64,000 bases of DNA, taken from assembly GCA_902797695.1 (NCBI GenBank), contig CADBTW010000005.1, positions 56,488 to 120,487 on the forward strand, written 5' to 3'. The position numbers and the translations under genes were made by a program. How positions within the stretch are numbered: position 1 is the stretch's first letter; each line of letters opens with the position of its first letter. A model generated the notes under the pieces. It saw only the letters and a list, made by a program, of their open reading frames with translations, did not search any database and was not told the DNA's origin. Shown one piece after another: positions 42,096-52,690 of the stretch. Source of the DNA: an uncultured Sutterellaceae bacterium. GTDB taxonomy: Bacteria > Pseudomonadota > Gammaproteobacteria > Burkholderiales > Burkholderiaceae_F.

Positions 42096-43498
42096 CCCTT
42101 CTCCGCGACGGCTTCGAGCAACGCGTCAAGGGCGGGCTTCGCCCCAAGCGCCGCCGGGTCGTTCACGATCGCACAGACCGTATACCAGCGCCCCGAGAGC
42201 GCGAGGACATAGCCCGCGACCGAACGCACGCCCCGTATGTAGCCCGTCTTCACGTGGGCCGACCCTTTTTCCAGCGGCCGGTTCCTCATCGTCCCGTCCT
42301 CTCCCGCGAAGGGAAGAGAGGAAATGAATTCAGGCGCCCAGGCGGCGCGTCCCGCGAGCGCGAGCACCGCGCCGATCTGCTCGGTGCTCGCCCGGGTGGT
42401 CCTTGAGAGCCCGGAGCCGTTTTCGATGAAAAGGCCGTCCGGGGAGATCCCCTTCGACCTGAGCCAGCCCGAGACGCGGAGGCGGGCTCCCGCAAGCGTC
42501 GCGCCGTCCTTTTCATCCGAGAGGGAAAGGAAGAGATTTCGGGCGATCGGGTTGATTGAATTCTTGTTGATGTCCCGGATAAAGCCTGAAAGCGGCTTCG
42601 AGGGCTGGGAGTAAAGCAGCACGACGTTCCCGGGAACAGGCCCCTCCGACATTCTTCCATTCCAGATGCCGCCCGCATTCTTCCAAGAGGCCCTGAAAAC
42701 GCTTTCGTCATAGAAGCGGTACCCGTCCCGTCCGCCCCACGGAACGAAGCTCCAGCTGTCCGCGCCGCACGAAGAAGGGTAGGTCCCCGTGAACCGGATG
42801 CCTTCAGCGGTAACCTCAGGCTTCAGGGCTCTGGTCAAGTTCTTCGGGCAGTCCCCTTCGCCGAGCCGGACGGCAGCCGGCACCCGGTAGCCTGAGAGCA
42901 GGGGGTCCTGGACCACGACTGCTTCGCCGTTCCGCCCCGGCAGGAACCGGAGCGTCACGGACTGGATCCCGAGCGCAAGGGCCTCATGGCCCTGGTTGTA
43001 GGGCCGGAACGGCTCCTTGTCGAAGGCCGCGGGATCAGCCGGAGGTTCCCGGAAGACGCTCCGATCGACCAGGGCATCCCCCCGGATTTCCCGGAGGCCG
43101 AGCGCGCGAAGCGCCGCGACCGCGCTCCTCAGATCGTCCGCGGGCATCCACGGTGCGCCTCCCGCCCGGATGTGAAGCGACCGGACGGCTCCTTCCTCAA
43201 CCGGTCCGGACGCGAGGAAATCCGTCTTCCAGCGCTTCCCCGGCCCAAGAAGGTCCATCGCGGCGGCAGTCGTCACCACCTTCATGATGGAAGCGGGCTG
43301 CCTCGGCTCCCCGGACCGCCAGGAGAGCCTGAAGCCCTCCTTCCCGTCCAGGGGCGCGACGGTTGCAGAAAGTGAGGACTCCTGGATCCCCGCCGCGGCA
43401 AGCGCGAGGGAAACCTCTTCCGGCAGTCCCGGGACCTCCGCGCGGCAGAACAGCGGCGCAAAGAGTGTTACAAATAGAAACACATTTCTTATCTTCAT
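42092..43498 (-). CDS. dacB: D-alanyl-D-alanine carboxypeptidase/endopeptidase (PBP4 family)
   Basis: This 468-residue low-molecular-weight PBP (peptidase S13) trims and cleaves peptidoglycan cross-bridges in the periplasm. A signal peptide (MKIRNVFLFVTLFAPLFCRA) is followed by S70-I-M-K73, then a domain insertion typical of class C, an NGSGLSR segment for the SxN motif, and HVKTGYIRGV for KTG. The ATG at 43498 is chosen for the signal peptide; upstream sequence in frame is not coding-like. It is divergent from groES, with 211 bp between them. Confidence 0.94.
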   Translation of the reverse strand: MKIRNVFLFVTLFAPLFCRAEVPGLPEEVSLALAAAGIQESSLSATVAPLDGKEGFRLSWRSGEPRQPASIMKVVTTAAAMDLLGPGKRWKTDFLASGPVEEGAVRSLHIRAGGAPWMPADDLRSAVAALRALGLREIRGDALVDRSVFREPPADPAAFDKEPFRPYNQGHEALALGIQSVTLRFLPGRNGEAVVVQDPLLSGYRVPAAVRLGEGDCPKNLTRALKPEVTAEGIRFTGTYPSSCGADSWSFVPWGGRDGYRFYDESVFRASWKNAGGIWNGRMSEGPVPGNVVLLYSQPSKPLSGFIRDINKNSINPIARNLFLSLSDEKDGATLAGARLRVSGWLRSKGISPDGLFIENGSGLSRTTRASTEQIGAVLALAGRAAWAPEFISSLPFAGEDGTMRNRPLEKGSAHVKTGYIRGVRSVAGYVLALSGRWYTVCAIVNDPAALGAKPALDALLEAVAEKG

Positions 43499-43571
43499 GA
43501 AAACAGCCAGAAAATAGGTAGGAAACCGTACCTTCGCAGCAGCTCCGGCGCAGAAAAGTTTAGCGATGCCG

Positions 43572-43599
43572 CTTGAAAACGGCACCGGAGCCCCCATAT
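43572..43599 (+). promoter_or_regulatory. Heat-shock sigma32 (RpoH) promoter of groESL
   Basis: CTTGAAA (43572-43578), a 13-bp spacer and CCCCATAT (43592-43599) match the sigma32 consensus almost perfectly. It lies 110 bp upstream of groES. No CIRCE operator (the HrcA site) was found in this interval. Confidence 0.9.
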
Positions 43600-43709
43600 A
43601 GGGGGAAGGCAAGGGCAGAGCCGGCACTCGAATCCGGGACGCCCTTTCACCTTTTCTTCCGCGGGGAACAGCCCCGCCATGAAATTCAAAAGCTCTGTGG
43701 AGATTGGAA

Positions 43710-45660
<1,951 letters not shown>

Positions 45661-45717
45661 TCCTCGCCTGAGGCATTCCGGAAGGGAAGCCCCGCAAGGG
45701 GCTCCCCCGAAAAGACG

Positions 45718-45749
45718 AAGCGGAGCGCTTTCCAGCGCTCCGCTTTTTT
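45718..45749. terminator. Bidirectional terminator between groEL and the DsbG-like gene
   Basis: AGCGGAGCGCT pairs with AGCGCTCCGCT around TTCC, with TTTTTT after it on the plus strand and an A/G-rich flank on the other side. Confidence 0.9.
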
Positions 45750-45771
45750 CGCTCTTCTGCCAGTGAGAAGG

Positions 45772-46359
45772 CTAGAGCCCGAAGACCCGCTTCAGGTCAT
45801 CCGTGGACATGCCCGAATAGATCGCGCGGTATTCCCCGTTCGCAGCCTTGAAGACCCCGAAGGGAATCGTGCGGGTACCGTTCCTGCGGACGATCTTCGA
45901 ATTCTCCCAGACCGCCTTCCTCGCCTTCTCCGGGATCTTCCAGACTTCCTTCTGGTCGACGGGGAGCCCGCGGAAGGACTCGTCATGGAAGTGCTCCTGA
46001 TGCTCCTTCATCTTCGCCCAGGGGTCCTCTGCCGAGAGGATCATGCTGCCCTGGGGCTCGGAGTTGATGTTTAGGGTCGCGACCGGGCACCAGACGATCT
46101 TCACCCGGTCGTTCAGGGGAGCGGCCGCCTTGAAAAGCTTCTCGCACCAGGGGCACTGGGTATCAAAGGCGATGAAGGCGACGGGGCGCCCTTCGGAGCC
46201 GGGAGCCGAAACCCCGGTGCCCTTCGCGGCAAGGTCCTCGAACATTCCTTCGCCATACCAGCCGACCGGAACTTTCGGCCAGACCTTCTTCGCCTGGGCG
46301 GGGGCCGCGGCTGCGAAGCACGTGGCGGCTGCAGCCGCAAGAATTTGTCTACGTTTCAA
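45772..46359 (-). CDS. DsbG/DsbC-like periplasmic thioredoxin-fold protein
   Basis: The 195-residue protein has an export signal (MKRRQILAAAAATCFAAAAPAQA) with twin arginines, then a thioredoxin fold with the active site C69-P-W-C72 and a probable cis-Pro loop (TRTIPFGVF). The insert between these, KEHQEHFHDESFRGLP, is helical. It is shorter than DsbC/DsbG and lacks their N-terminal dimerisation domain. A role as a periplasmic thiol oxidoreductase or isomerase, kept reduced by the DsbD-like protein at 39948, is inferred. It is divergent from pyrF. Confidence 0.85.
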   Translation of the reverse strand: MKRRQILAAAAATCFAAAAPAQAKKVWPKVPVGWYGEGMFEDLAAKGTGVSAPGSEGRPVAFIAFDTQCPWCEKLFKAAAPLNDRVKIVWCPVATLNINSEPQGSMILSAEDPWAKMKEHQEHFHDESFRGLPVDQKEVWKIPEKARKAVWENSKIVRRNGTRTIPFGVFKAANGEYRAIYSGMSTDDLKRVFGL

Positions 46360-46496
46360 GATTTTTCTCCCTGTGAAAAAAACGCCGATGAGGATTCCGG
46401 CGCCTCACGCAGACTACTATTCCACAAATCGGACGGAAACTGTGCCCAAGAGCGGTAACATTGTGTGAATTTTCCTTTGCCTGCACTTTTCTTCCC

Positions 46497-47333
46497 ATGA
46501 AATTCATTGACCAGCTGAAGAACCGCTGGGCCGCCGCGGACTCGATGCTCTGCGTCGGCCTTGATCCCAATCCCGAACGCTTTCCGGAACCGGTCCGGGG
46601 GAAAAGCGACGCGACGTACGAGTTCTGCCGCCGCATCGTGGACGCCACGGCGGAATACGTATGCGCGTTCAAGCCGCAGTTCGCGTATTTCGCGGCGCTG
46701 AGGGAACTCGGGGCTCTAGAGCGGATCGTCGGATACATTCACGAGAAACACCCCGGCATCCCAGTGATCCTCGACTCAAAGCGCGGCGACATCGGCTCGA
46801 CTGCACGGGCCTACGCGAAGGAGTCCTTCGAAGTGTACGGGGCGGACGCCGTAACGCTTTCCCCCTACATGGGGTTCGACACGGTCGAGCCCTACCTCGA
46901 GTACGAGGACCGCGGCGTCTTCATCCTCTGCCGCACGTCGAACCCGGGAGGCAGGGACATCGAGATGCTCCAGGCCGGGGAGCGGAAGGTGTTCGAGCAC
47001 GTGGCGGCCTTCGCCGCGGGCCCCTGGAACACGAATGGCGAAATGGGAGTCGTGGTCGGCGCGACGTTCCCTGAAGAGCTTGGCGTCGTCCGGGTCATCG
47101 CTCCCTCCATCCCCTTCCTCGTCCCGGGGATCGGCGCGCAGGGCGGCGACATCAACGCCGCGGTTCGCGCGGGGCTTTCCTCCGACGGCTGGGGGATGGT
47201 GATCAACTCAAGCCGGGCCGTGATCTACGCAGGGATCGGCCCTGACTTCGACCTGGCCGCCGCCCGAGCAGCGCAGAAGACCCGGGACGCGATCCGGGAA
47301 GCGAAGGCCGCGACGCTCAGCGCCCATCCCTAG
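46497..47333 (+). CDS. pyrF: Orotidine 5'-phosphate decarboxylase (type 2)
   Basis: PyrF makes UMP, the last step of de novo pyrimidine synthesis. The 278-residue form beginning MKFIDQLKNRWAAADSML belongs to the longer type 2 group. The active site is DSKRGDIGSTA with YGADAVTLSPYMGFD; the phosphate-binding part is VPGIGAQGG. The ATG at 46497 is preferred over an upstream in-frame start that lacks family sequence. The stop overlaps the stop of the convergent CorC-like gene in CTAG. Confidence 0.95.
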   Translation: MKFIDQLKNRWAAADSMLCVGLDPNPERFPEPVRGKSDATYEFCRRIVDATAEYVCAFKPQFAYFAALRELGALERIVGYIHEKHPGIPVILDSKRGDIGSTARAYAKESFEVYGADAVTLSPYMGFDTVEPYLEYEDRGVFILCRTSNPGGRDIEMLQAGERKVFEHVAAFAAGPWNTNGEMGVVVGATFPEELGVVRVIAPSIPFLVPGIGAQGGDINAAVRAGLSSDGWGMVINSSRAVIYAGIGPDFDLAAARAAQKTRDAIREAKAATLSAHP

Positions 47334-48655
47334 GACGCGGCGTCAGGCTCTGCCCCGGGCTTCTTCGGGGCGGGGACCGCAAGCACCTTGTCAATCCGGC
47401 GTCCGTCCATGTCGACCACCTCGAACTTCCAGCCGGACCACTCGACGATGTCGCCCTCGCGCGGCACCCGGCCGAGCAGCAGCATCACCATGCCGGAAAG
47501 GGTGCTGTAGCGCTCCTCTTCCTCTTCAGGCACTTCGCGGATTTCGAGCCGGTCCTTGAGATCGGGCACCGAGATGATCCCGTCGAGGAGCCACGAGCCG
47601 TCCGGCCGGCCGACCGCCCACTGGTCGTCCTTCTTCTCGGGCTTGAACTGCCCGGCGATTGCCTCAAGGACGTCCCGCGGCGTGACAAGCCCCTGAACTT
47701 CACCGTACTCGTTCACGACAAGGGAAATGGGGGAGTCAGTCTTCCTGAAGTTCTCGAGAAGCTCCATTCCGGTCAGGGTTTCGGGAACATAGGCGACAGG
47801 GAAAAGGGCGCTGTTGAAGTCCGGCTTCCCGGTGGTGAGGATCTGCTTCATGAGAAGCCGGGTGGAGCAGATGCCCTTCACGTGGTCGAGCGACCCGTCG
47901 GCGACCACGAGCCTCGAGCGCCCGGACTGGAGGATCTTGTCGATGTTCTCCTGAGCAGGATCCTCGACGTTGATCCATTCGATTTCGCTTCGCGGCGTCA
48001 TGAGCGAGTTCACCTGCCGGTCATCGAGCCGGAAGACATTCTTCACCATGTCACGTTCCTGCGGATCAACGACTCCGGTCTCGCTGCCTTCCTCAATCAG
48101 CGCGTGGATCTCCTCCTCGGTGACTGCGGGGCCGGAGTCCTCTCCCTTCAGGTACTTCTTCAGCAGGTAGTTCGTGGAAACAGTGAGCAGCTTAACGAAT
48201 GGCTTCATGCAGAAAGTGATGACCGCGAGCGGCCCCACCATCTGCATCGAGGACTTCTCCGGAGTGATCTGTCCGAGCCGCTTCGGAAAGAGTTCGCCGA
48301 AGATGATCGAGAAATACGTGATGAGGATCACGGCGACCACGAGGCTCACGGCTGTCGCCGCCGCATCCGGCATGCCGAACGCGCGGAAGATGAACGCGAG
48401 GGGCTCGGCGAGGGCGGACTGGCCGATCATGCCTGAAACGAGGCCGATCACCGTGATTCCTGCCTGGATCGCCGAAAGCGCCTCGGTCGGGCTGTCCATC
48501 ATGTCGAGCACCCGCTTTGCCGTCTTGTCCCCCTCGTCGACGAGAGGCTGGATCCGGGCCCGCCGGCAGGCGACGAGGGCCGTTTCGCTCCAGGTGAAGA
48601 AGGCGTTGCAGAGAATCAGGACGATAAGGACGAATATTGAAACAACCGCAGCCAT
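47330..48655 (-). CDS. CNNM/CorC-HlyC family membrane protein with CBS domains
   Basis: This 441-residue protein has an N-terminal CNNM (DUF21) domain with three to four membrane helices (CNAFFTWSETALVACRRAR). Two CBS domains follow (LMTPRSEIEWINVED; NEYGEVQGLVTPRDVLEAI), then a C-terminal CorC/HlyC transporter-associated domain. Proteins of this layout are linked to magnesium or cobalt transport or resistance; the old name hemolysin is misleading. The substrate cannot be told from sequence. Confidence 0.93.
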   Translation of the reverse strand: MAAVVSIFVLIVLILCNAFFTWSETALVACRRARIQPLVDEGDKTAKRVLDMMDSPTEALSAIQAGITVIGLVSGMIGQSALAEPLAFIFRAFGMPDAAATAVSLVVAVILITYFSIIFGELFPKRLGQITPEKSSMQMVGPLAVITFCMKPFVKLLTVSTNYLLKKYLKGEDSGPAVTEEEIHALIEEGSETGVVDPQERDMVKNVFRLDDRQVNSLMTPRSEIEWINVEDPAQENIDKILQSGRSRLVVADGSLDHVKGICSTRLLMKQILTTGKPDFNSALFPVAYVPETLTGMELLENFRKTDSPISLVVNEYGEVQGLVTPRDVLEAIAGQFKPEKKDDQWAVGRPDGSWLLDGIISVPDLKDRLEIREVPEEEEERYSTLSGMVMLLLGRVPREGDIVEWSGWKFEVVDMDGRRIDKVLAVPAPKKPGAEPDAAS

Positions 48656-48700
48656 AGGACGAAAAACAGAAAGTTTCCCTTGGGAAAGACCAGTAAGGAG

Positions 48701-49210
48701 TTAGGAAGATGATTTTGAGCGGAGAGTGTCAAGAAGACCGAGAAGGGCCTGCCTTACCACTGCGTCGCGGACTTCGCCGCGGTCTCCTGGGAAATGCCCC
48801 GTGAAAGAGACCGAGGAAACCGTATTCCCGCCCTTCCTCGCGAAGCCGAAGCAGACCGTGCCGACAGGCTTCCCGGGCTCGGCCCCTCCAGGACCCGCGA
48901 TCCCGGTGACGGAAACCGCGATCGTCGCCCTTGATCGCGCCACGGCGCCCTCGGCCATGCTTCGCGCGACTTCCTCTGAGACGACGCCATGGGTCGCAAT
49001 GACGTCGCGGCGCACCCCGAGCATCTCTTCCTTCGACTCAGGCGTATACGTGACGAAACCGCGGTCGAACCAGGCGCTTGAGCCCGGGACGGCCGTAATG
49101 GCGAATGAAATGCCGCCCGCCGTGCAGGATTCCGCAGTCGCGAGAACCGCTCCCCGCTTCAGCGCTTCTTCGCCAAGCCGCGCGGCAAGCTCCAGTATCT
49201 CTGCTTCCAT
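48701..49210 (-). CDS. pncC: Nicotinamide-nucleotide amidohydrolase PncC (CinA C-terminal family)
   Basis: PncC deamidates NMN to NaMN in pyridine nucleotide recycling. This 169-residue stand-alone CinA C-terminal domain has ATAESCTAGGISFAITAVPGSS, GVVSEEVARSMAEGA and SVTGIAGPGG, which form the catalytic core. It starts 24 bp after pgpA and closes the glyA-to-pncC run on the minus strand. Confidence 0.94.
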   Translation of the reverse strand: MEAEILELAARLGEEALKRGAVLATAESCTAGGISFAITAVPGSSAWFDRGFVTYTPESKEEMLGVRRDVIATHGVVSEEVARSMAEGAVARSRATIAVSVTGIAGPGGAEPGKPVGTVCFGFARKGGNTVSSVSFTGHFPGDRGEVRDAVVRQALLGLLDTLRSKSSS

Positions 49211-49234
49211 TCCCTTCTCCCTTTCCCTGCGGCG

Positions 49235-49765
49235 CTAGACAAGCGCGAATCCCGTCAGCCGGGACACGATCCAGAGCGCGGCCCAGGCCCATGCCGCGGC
49301 GAACAGGTCGTCTAGCATCACGCCGAACCCGGAATGCATCTTCCGGTCGATCACGGAGGCAGGGGGCAGCTTCACGATGTCGAAGACCCGGAAGGCGGCA
49401 AACCCTGCCGCCGCAGAAACCGCGCCAGGCGGCATCGCGGCGAGCAGCAGCCATACCGCCGCTACCTCGTCGATCACGATCGCTCCGGCGTCAGGGATCC
49501 CCAGGTCGCGGCCCGTGCGGCCTGCGGCCCAGACACCCGCCGAGAAGGCGAAGAGCCCCGGAACAAAGAGAGCAGCCCCGGCGAGGAACGGCGAAAAGAG
49601 CCAGAACAGCACCGCCGCAGCAAGGGACCCCCAGGTGCCGGGAGCGGGATGGATGGCACCCGCGCCGAAGAAAAGGGCAATCGCGTGCGCGGGAGACGAA
49701 AAAACGAACCGCAGCCCCGGATGCACCCGATAGGCAGGGTTCGACGCAGAGTATTTTTCAAGCAT
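49235..49765 (-). CDS. pgpA: Phosphatidylglycerophosphatase A
   Basis: PgpA dephosphorylates phosphatidylglycerol phosphate in the inner membrane. The 176-residue protein has three to four membrane helices and the family segments HPAPGTWGSLAA, DAGAIVIDEVAAVW and DRKMHSGFGVMLDDL, with the metal-binding acidic residues. It follows thiL by 58 bp, the common thiL-pgpA pairing. Confidence 0.95.
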   Translation of the reverse strand: MLEKYSASNPAYRVHPGLRFVFSSPAHAIALFFGAGAIHPAPGTWGSLAAAVLFWLFSPFLAGAALFVPGLFAFSAGVWAAGRTGRDLGIPDAGAIVIDEVAAVWLLLAAMPPGAVSAAAGFAAFRVFDIVKLPPASVIDRKMHSGFGVMLDDLFAAAWAWAALWIVSRLTGFALV

Positions 49766-49823
49766 GGCTTCGGCTTCCTCCTAGTTCGAGGAAGCGGGGC
49801 GGCGAGCCGCCGGGCGGGGATGT

Positions 49824-50834
49824 TCAGGCAAAGTGGTCGAACCCCTCAGATTTCAGGGCCACGGCTCCGCCCGTTGCGTCATAGATCGTAAGCGCCGAGT
49901 CGCTCGACTCGAGGGGAAGGATCGTTCCCACGCGGGTCACCAGGGTGTCGGAGGCTATTCCCGCCTCGAAGATCTCGCGACGCCTTGAGGGAGGCGCGGT
50001 AAAGACGAGCTCGTAGTCGTCGCCGCCGGAAAGCGAAGCCTCCTTCTGCTGCTCCTCGGGAAGAGAACGGAGCGCTTCGGACCTCGGAACCGAATCCCAG
50101 TCCACCCGCGCCTTCACGCGTGAGCGTTCGAGGACATGGGTCAGGTCCTGCGCGAAGCCGTCCGAAACGTCGATCGCCGCCGTCGCGATCGGAAGGAGCA
50201 GCCGGCCGAGAGCATTCCGGGGTTCCGGGCGATCCATGCGCACCCGCAGTTGCTCAAACGCCTTCGGAGCAATGGCCCAGTGGCCCCACCGGTACTTGAG
50301 GGCGGCGTAGGCGTCGCCCAGCGTGCCGGAAACCCAAATATCGTCCCCGGGGCGGGCCCCGCCGCGCGTAAGCCCCATCCCCTTCGGGAGGTCTCCCATC
50401 GCGGTGATTGAAAAAACAGCTGGGGAATTCTCGTCCGCTTTCGGAATGCGGGGCGTACGGACCGTGTCGCCGCCGAGCAGCGCGCAGCCGCTCCTGCGGG
50501 AGAGCTCCATCAGGCCCCGGGAGAAACGGCTGACCCAGCCGTCGTCCTTCTTCGGAAGCCCGATCGAAAGGAAGAACGCCCGCGGAACGGCGCCAGCCGC
50601 CGCAAGGTCGGAAAGATTGACGGCGAGCGCCTTGAAGCCCACGTCCTCCGGAGCGGCATCGGGCAGGAAGTGCGTTCCCATCGCGAGCATGTCGATTGTC
50701 ACGGCGATGCGCGACGCGCCGATGTCGATGATCGCGCAGTCATCGCCAACCCCCTTGCAGAACCAGGGGCCGGTCGCTTCGCCTGAGGAAAAGAAACGGT
50801 CGATTATTGAAAATTCACCACCATTCTCTGACAT
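49824..50834 (-). CDS. thiL: Thiamine-monophosphate kinase
   Basis: ThiL phosphorylates thiamine phosphate to the active diphosphate. The 336-residue protein has FSIIDRFF at the start, the GVGDDCAIID metal site, LAVNLSDLAAAGAVPRAF, a GGDTVRTPR loop and AIDVSDGFAQDL near the C-terminal half. It lies 47 bp after nusB, as in many proteobacteria (nusB-thiL-pgpA). Confidence 0.97.
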   Translation of the reverse strand: MSENGGEFSIIDRFFSSGEATGPWFCKGVGDDCAIIDIGASRIAVTIDMLAMGTHFLPDAAPEDVGFKALAVNLSDLAAAGAVPRAFFLSIGLPKKDDGWVSRFSRGLMELSRRSGCALLGGDTVRTPRIPKADENSPAVFSITAMGDLPKGMGLTRGGARPGDDIWVSGTLGDAYAALKYRWGHWAIAPKAFEQLRVRMDRPEPRNALGRLLLPIATAAIDVSDGFAQDLTHVLERSRVKARVDWDSVPRSEALRSLPEEQQKEASLSGGDDYELVFTAPPSRRREIFEAGIASDTLVTRVGTILPLESSDSALTIYDATGGAVALKSEGFDHFA

Positions 50835-50881
50835 GCCCTTCCAAGCCCCTCCGTGGCTTTCGTGACGCGTCCGAACAAAAA

Positions 50882-51400
50882 CTAGTTCCTGCCGCCCCGC
50901 GCGGTTTCTTCAGGCCGCAGGTCGCGCGCGACCTTGTCGAGAACGCCGTTCACGAACTTGTAGCCGCCTTCGGCGGAGCCGAAGCGCTTGGCGAGCTCGA
51001 CCATTTCGTCGAGGATCACCATGTAGGCGGTCTCGGGGTGGAACTTCAGCTCGGCGGTGCCGAGCAGGAGGATCGCGTGCTCCACGGTGCTAACCATCTT
51101 CAGGGGACGGCTGAGGTACTTGGAGAAGTCGGCCTCGAGTTCCTCGCGGTGCTGCGTCGCATCGGTGAGGAGCGCGCGGAACAGCTCCTGATCGCACTTG
51201 TCGAATTCCTCCGGGGTCAGGTCGCCGGCCTCCGTGTCCTCCTGGTTGATGAGGGAGGGCACGATGAGCGCGAGCGCTTCCGGGGAGCTGAGCGGGTTGA
51301 TGATCCACTCGTAGAGCCCGAGCAGAGCGAACTGCCGTGCAAAGGAGCGGGCACGCTTGCTCGGAGCTGCGGCTCCCTGCTTCTCTTGGCTTTCTGTCAT
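50882..51400 (-). CDS. nusB: Transcription antitermination factor NusB
   Basis: NusB binds boxA RNA with NusE (S10) and supports rRNA antitermination. The 172-residue protein begins MTESQEKQGAAAPSKRARSFARQFALLGLYEW and has the all-helical core (ILLLGTAELKFHPETAYMVILDEMVELAKRFG, cited in part) with the typical VNGVLDKVARDLR end. It starts 4 bp after ribH, so it is likely coupled. Confidence 0.96.
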   Translation of the reverse strand: MTESQEKQGAAAPSKRARSFARQFALLGLYEWIINPLSSPEALALIVPSLINQEDTEAGDLTPEEFDKCDQELFRALLTDATQHREELEADFSKYLSRPLKMVSTVEHAILLLGTAELKFHPETAYMVILDEMVELAKRFGSAEGGYKFVNGVLDKVARDLRPEETARGGRN

Positions 51401-51404
51401 GCTG

Positions 51405-51929
51405 CTACTTATCCGCCTTTTCTTCAAAGTCCTCGTCGTCTTCGGCTTCGTCGGAATCCTCGTCGCCATAGGCCGGGAATTCCGCAGCGAGGTTCGCCAT
51501 TTCGACCGCGACGGCGGCACAGGCCTTGCCCTTGCCCTCGATCCGGTCCTCGCACTGCTCGTCGTCCTCAGTGGTGAGGACGCCGTTCGCGATCGGGATG
51601 TCGAAGTCAAGCGCCACACGGGAAATGCCGGCTGCGGACTCGTTCGCCACCAGCTCGAAGTGATAGGTCTCGCCGCGGATCACCGCGCCGAAGGCGATCA
51701 GAGCGTCGTACTCGCCGGTCTGCGCCATCTGCTGCAGGGCAAACGGGATTTCGAGCGCCCCGGGAACATGGCAGACCGTGATGTCCTCTTCGGCGACGCC
51801 GAAGCGCTTCAGCTCCTCAAGGCAGTACTTGTACTCGCCACGCCCGGCGTACTCGTTGAAACGGGCGATAACGATGCCAATGTGGAGGCCCTTTCCATCC
51901 ATGTTCTGGGAAATTTCGTCGACTGCCAT
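51405..51929 (-). CDS. ribH: 6,7-dimethyl-8-ribityllumazine synthase
   Basis: RibH makes lumazine for riboflavin synthase. The 174-residue protein has [25 protein letters not shown] and [14 protein letters not shown] with the catalytic His, and [10 protein letters not shown]. The last 25 residues (from about YGDEDSDE) are a very acidic tail that is not part of the enzyme fold. The usual ribBA gene between ribE and ribH is absent; a 143-bp gap lies there. Confidence 0.96.
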   Translation of the reverse strand: MAVDEISQNMDGKGLHIGIVIARFNEYAGRGEYKYCLEELKRFGVAEEDITVCHVPGALEIPFALQQMAQTGEYDALIAFGAVIRGETYHFELVANESAAGISRVALDFDIPIANGVLTTEDDEQCEDRIEGKGKACAAVAVEMANLAAEFPAYGDEDSDEAEDDEDFEEKADK

Positions 51930-52072
51930 TTCTGACTCCAGTATTTAAGTTGACTGCAGGACGAGCGGCAGGGCCCCTTTCCCGGAAGAGGAATGAAGCC
52001 GCAGTCCTGAAGTTTTATTCTAGCTTGGCTGATTCCCTGAAATACAGGGCTCCAGCGTGACGGACACCCGGG

Positions 52073-52690
52073 CTAGAGGATATCGTCCCCGTCGCGAAGC
52101 TCCAGATTGCGCTGAACGTAGCGGGCGATCAGGTCCACTTCGAGGTTCACCATGCTCTGCGGCTTGAGGAAGCGCAGCGTCGTCACTTCCATCGTGTGGG
52201 GAATGAGGTTGATCGAGAAGCGCGGGCCGACGGAAGTGTCCTCCACCGTGTTGATCGTGAGGGAAACGCCGTTCACCGCGATCGAGCCCTTGTAGGCGAT
52301 GCACGGGGCGAGCTTCCTCGGAGCGAGGATCACGAGCCTGTAGCTCTCCGCGATCTGATCAAGGGAGACGACCTGGCCGATTCCGTCGACGTGCCCCGAA
52401 ACGAGATGGCCGTCGACTCGGTCGCCGAGCCTCATCGCCTTTTCGAGGTTCACCGGCCCGAAGGTGTCAAGGCCGGTCGTCTTCGAAAGCGACTCGGCCG
52501 AGACGTCGATTCGGAACCAGTCGTCGCCCTTCTCGACCACCGTCATGCAGGCGCCGTTCACGGCAATGGATTCGCCGATGCCGACCTGATCGAGCCCCAG
52601 GTCCGGGGCGACGATCGTGAGCCTCACGCCGTTGCCGAGCTTCTCGGGCTCGCGAACCTTGCCGACTGCCTGAACAATACCTGTAAACAT
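52073..52690 (-). CDS. ribE: Riboflavin synthase alpha chain
   Basis: This enzyme dismutates two lumazines into riboflavin. The 205-residue protein has two lumazine-binding repeats, each with a short conserved signature: [12 protein letters not shown] and ESIAVNGACMTVV in the first, GHVDGIGQV and GSIAVNGVSLTIN in the second. Its start codon shares one base with the ribD stop region, consistent with coupling. Confidence 0.97.
   Translation of the reverse strand: MFTGIVQAVGKVREPEKLGNGVRLTIVAPDLGLDQVGIGESIAVNGACMTVVEKGDDWFRIDVSAESLSKTTGLDTFGPVNLEKAMRLGDRVDGHLVSGHVDGIGQVVSLDQIAESYRLVILAPRKLAPCIAYKGSIAVNGVSLTINTVEDTSVGPRFSINLIPHTMEVTTLRFLKPQSMVNLEVDLIARYVQRNLELRDGDDIL

Noticed and set aside
43499-43709. 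CIRCE operator upstream of groES
   Set aside because: The TTAGCACTC-N9-GAGTGCTAA inverted repeat is not present.
51930-52072. FMN riboswitch near the riboflavin genes
   Set aside because: The gap is only 143 bp and lacks the conserved RFN segments; only a small CCCTG/CAGGG hairpin is present.
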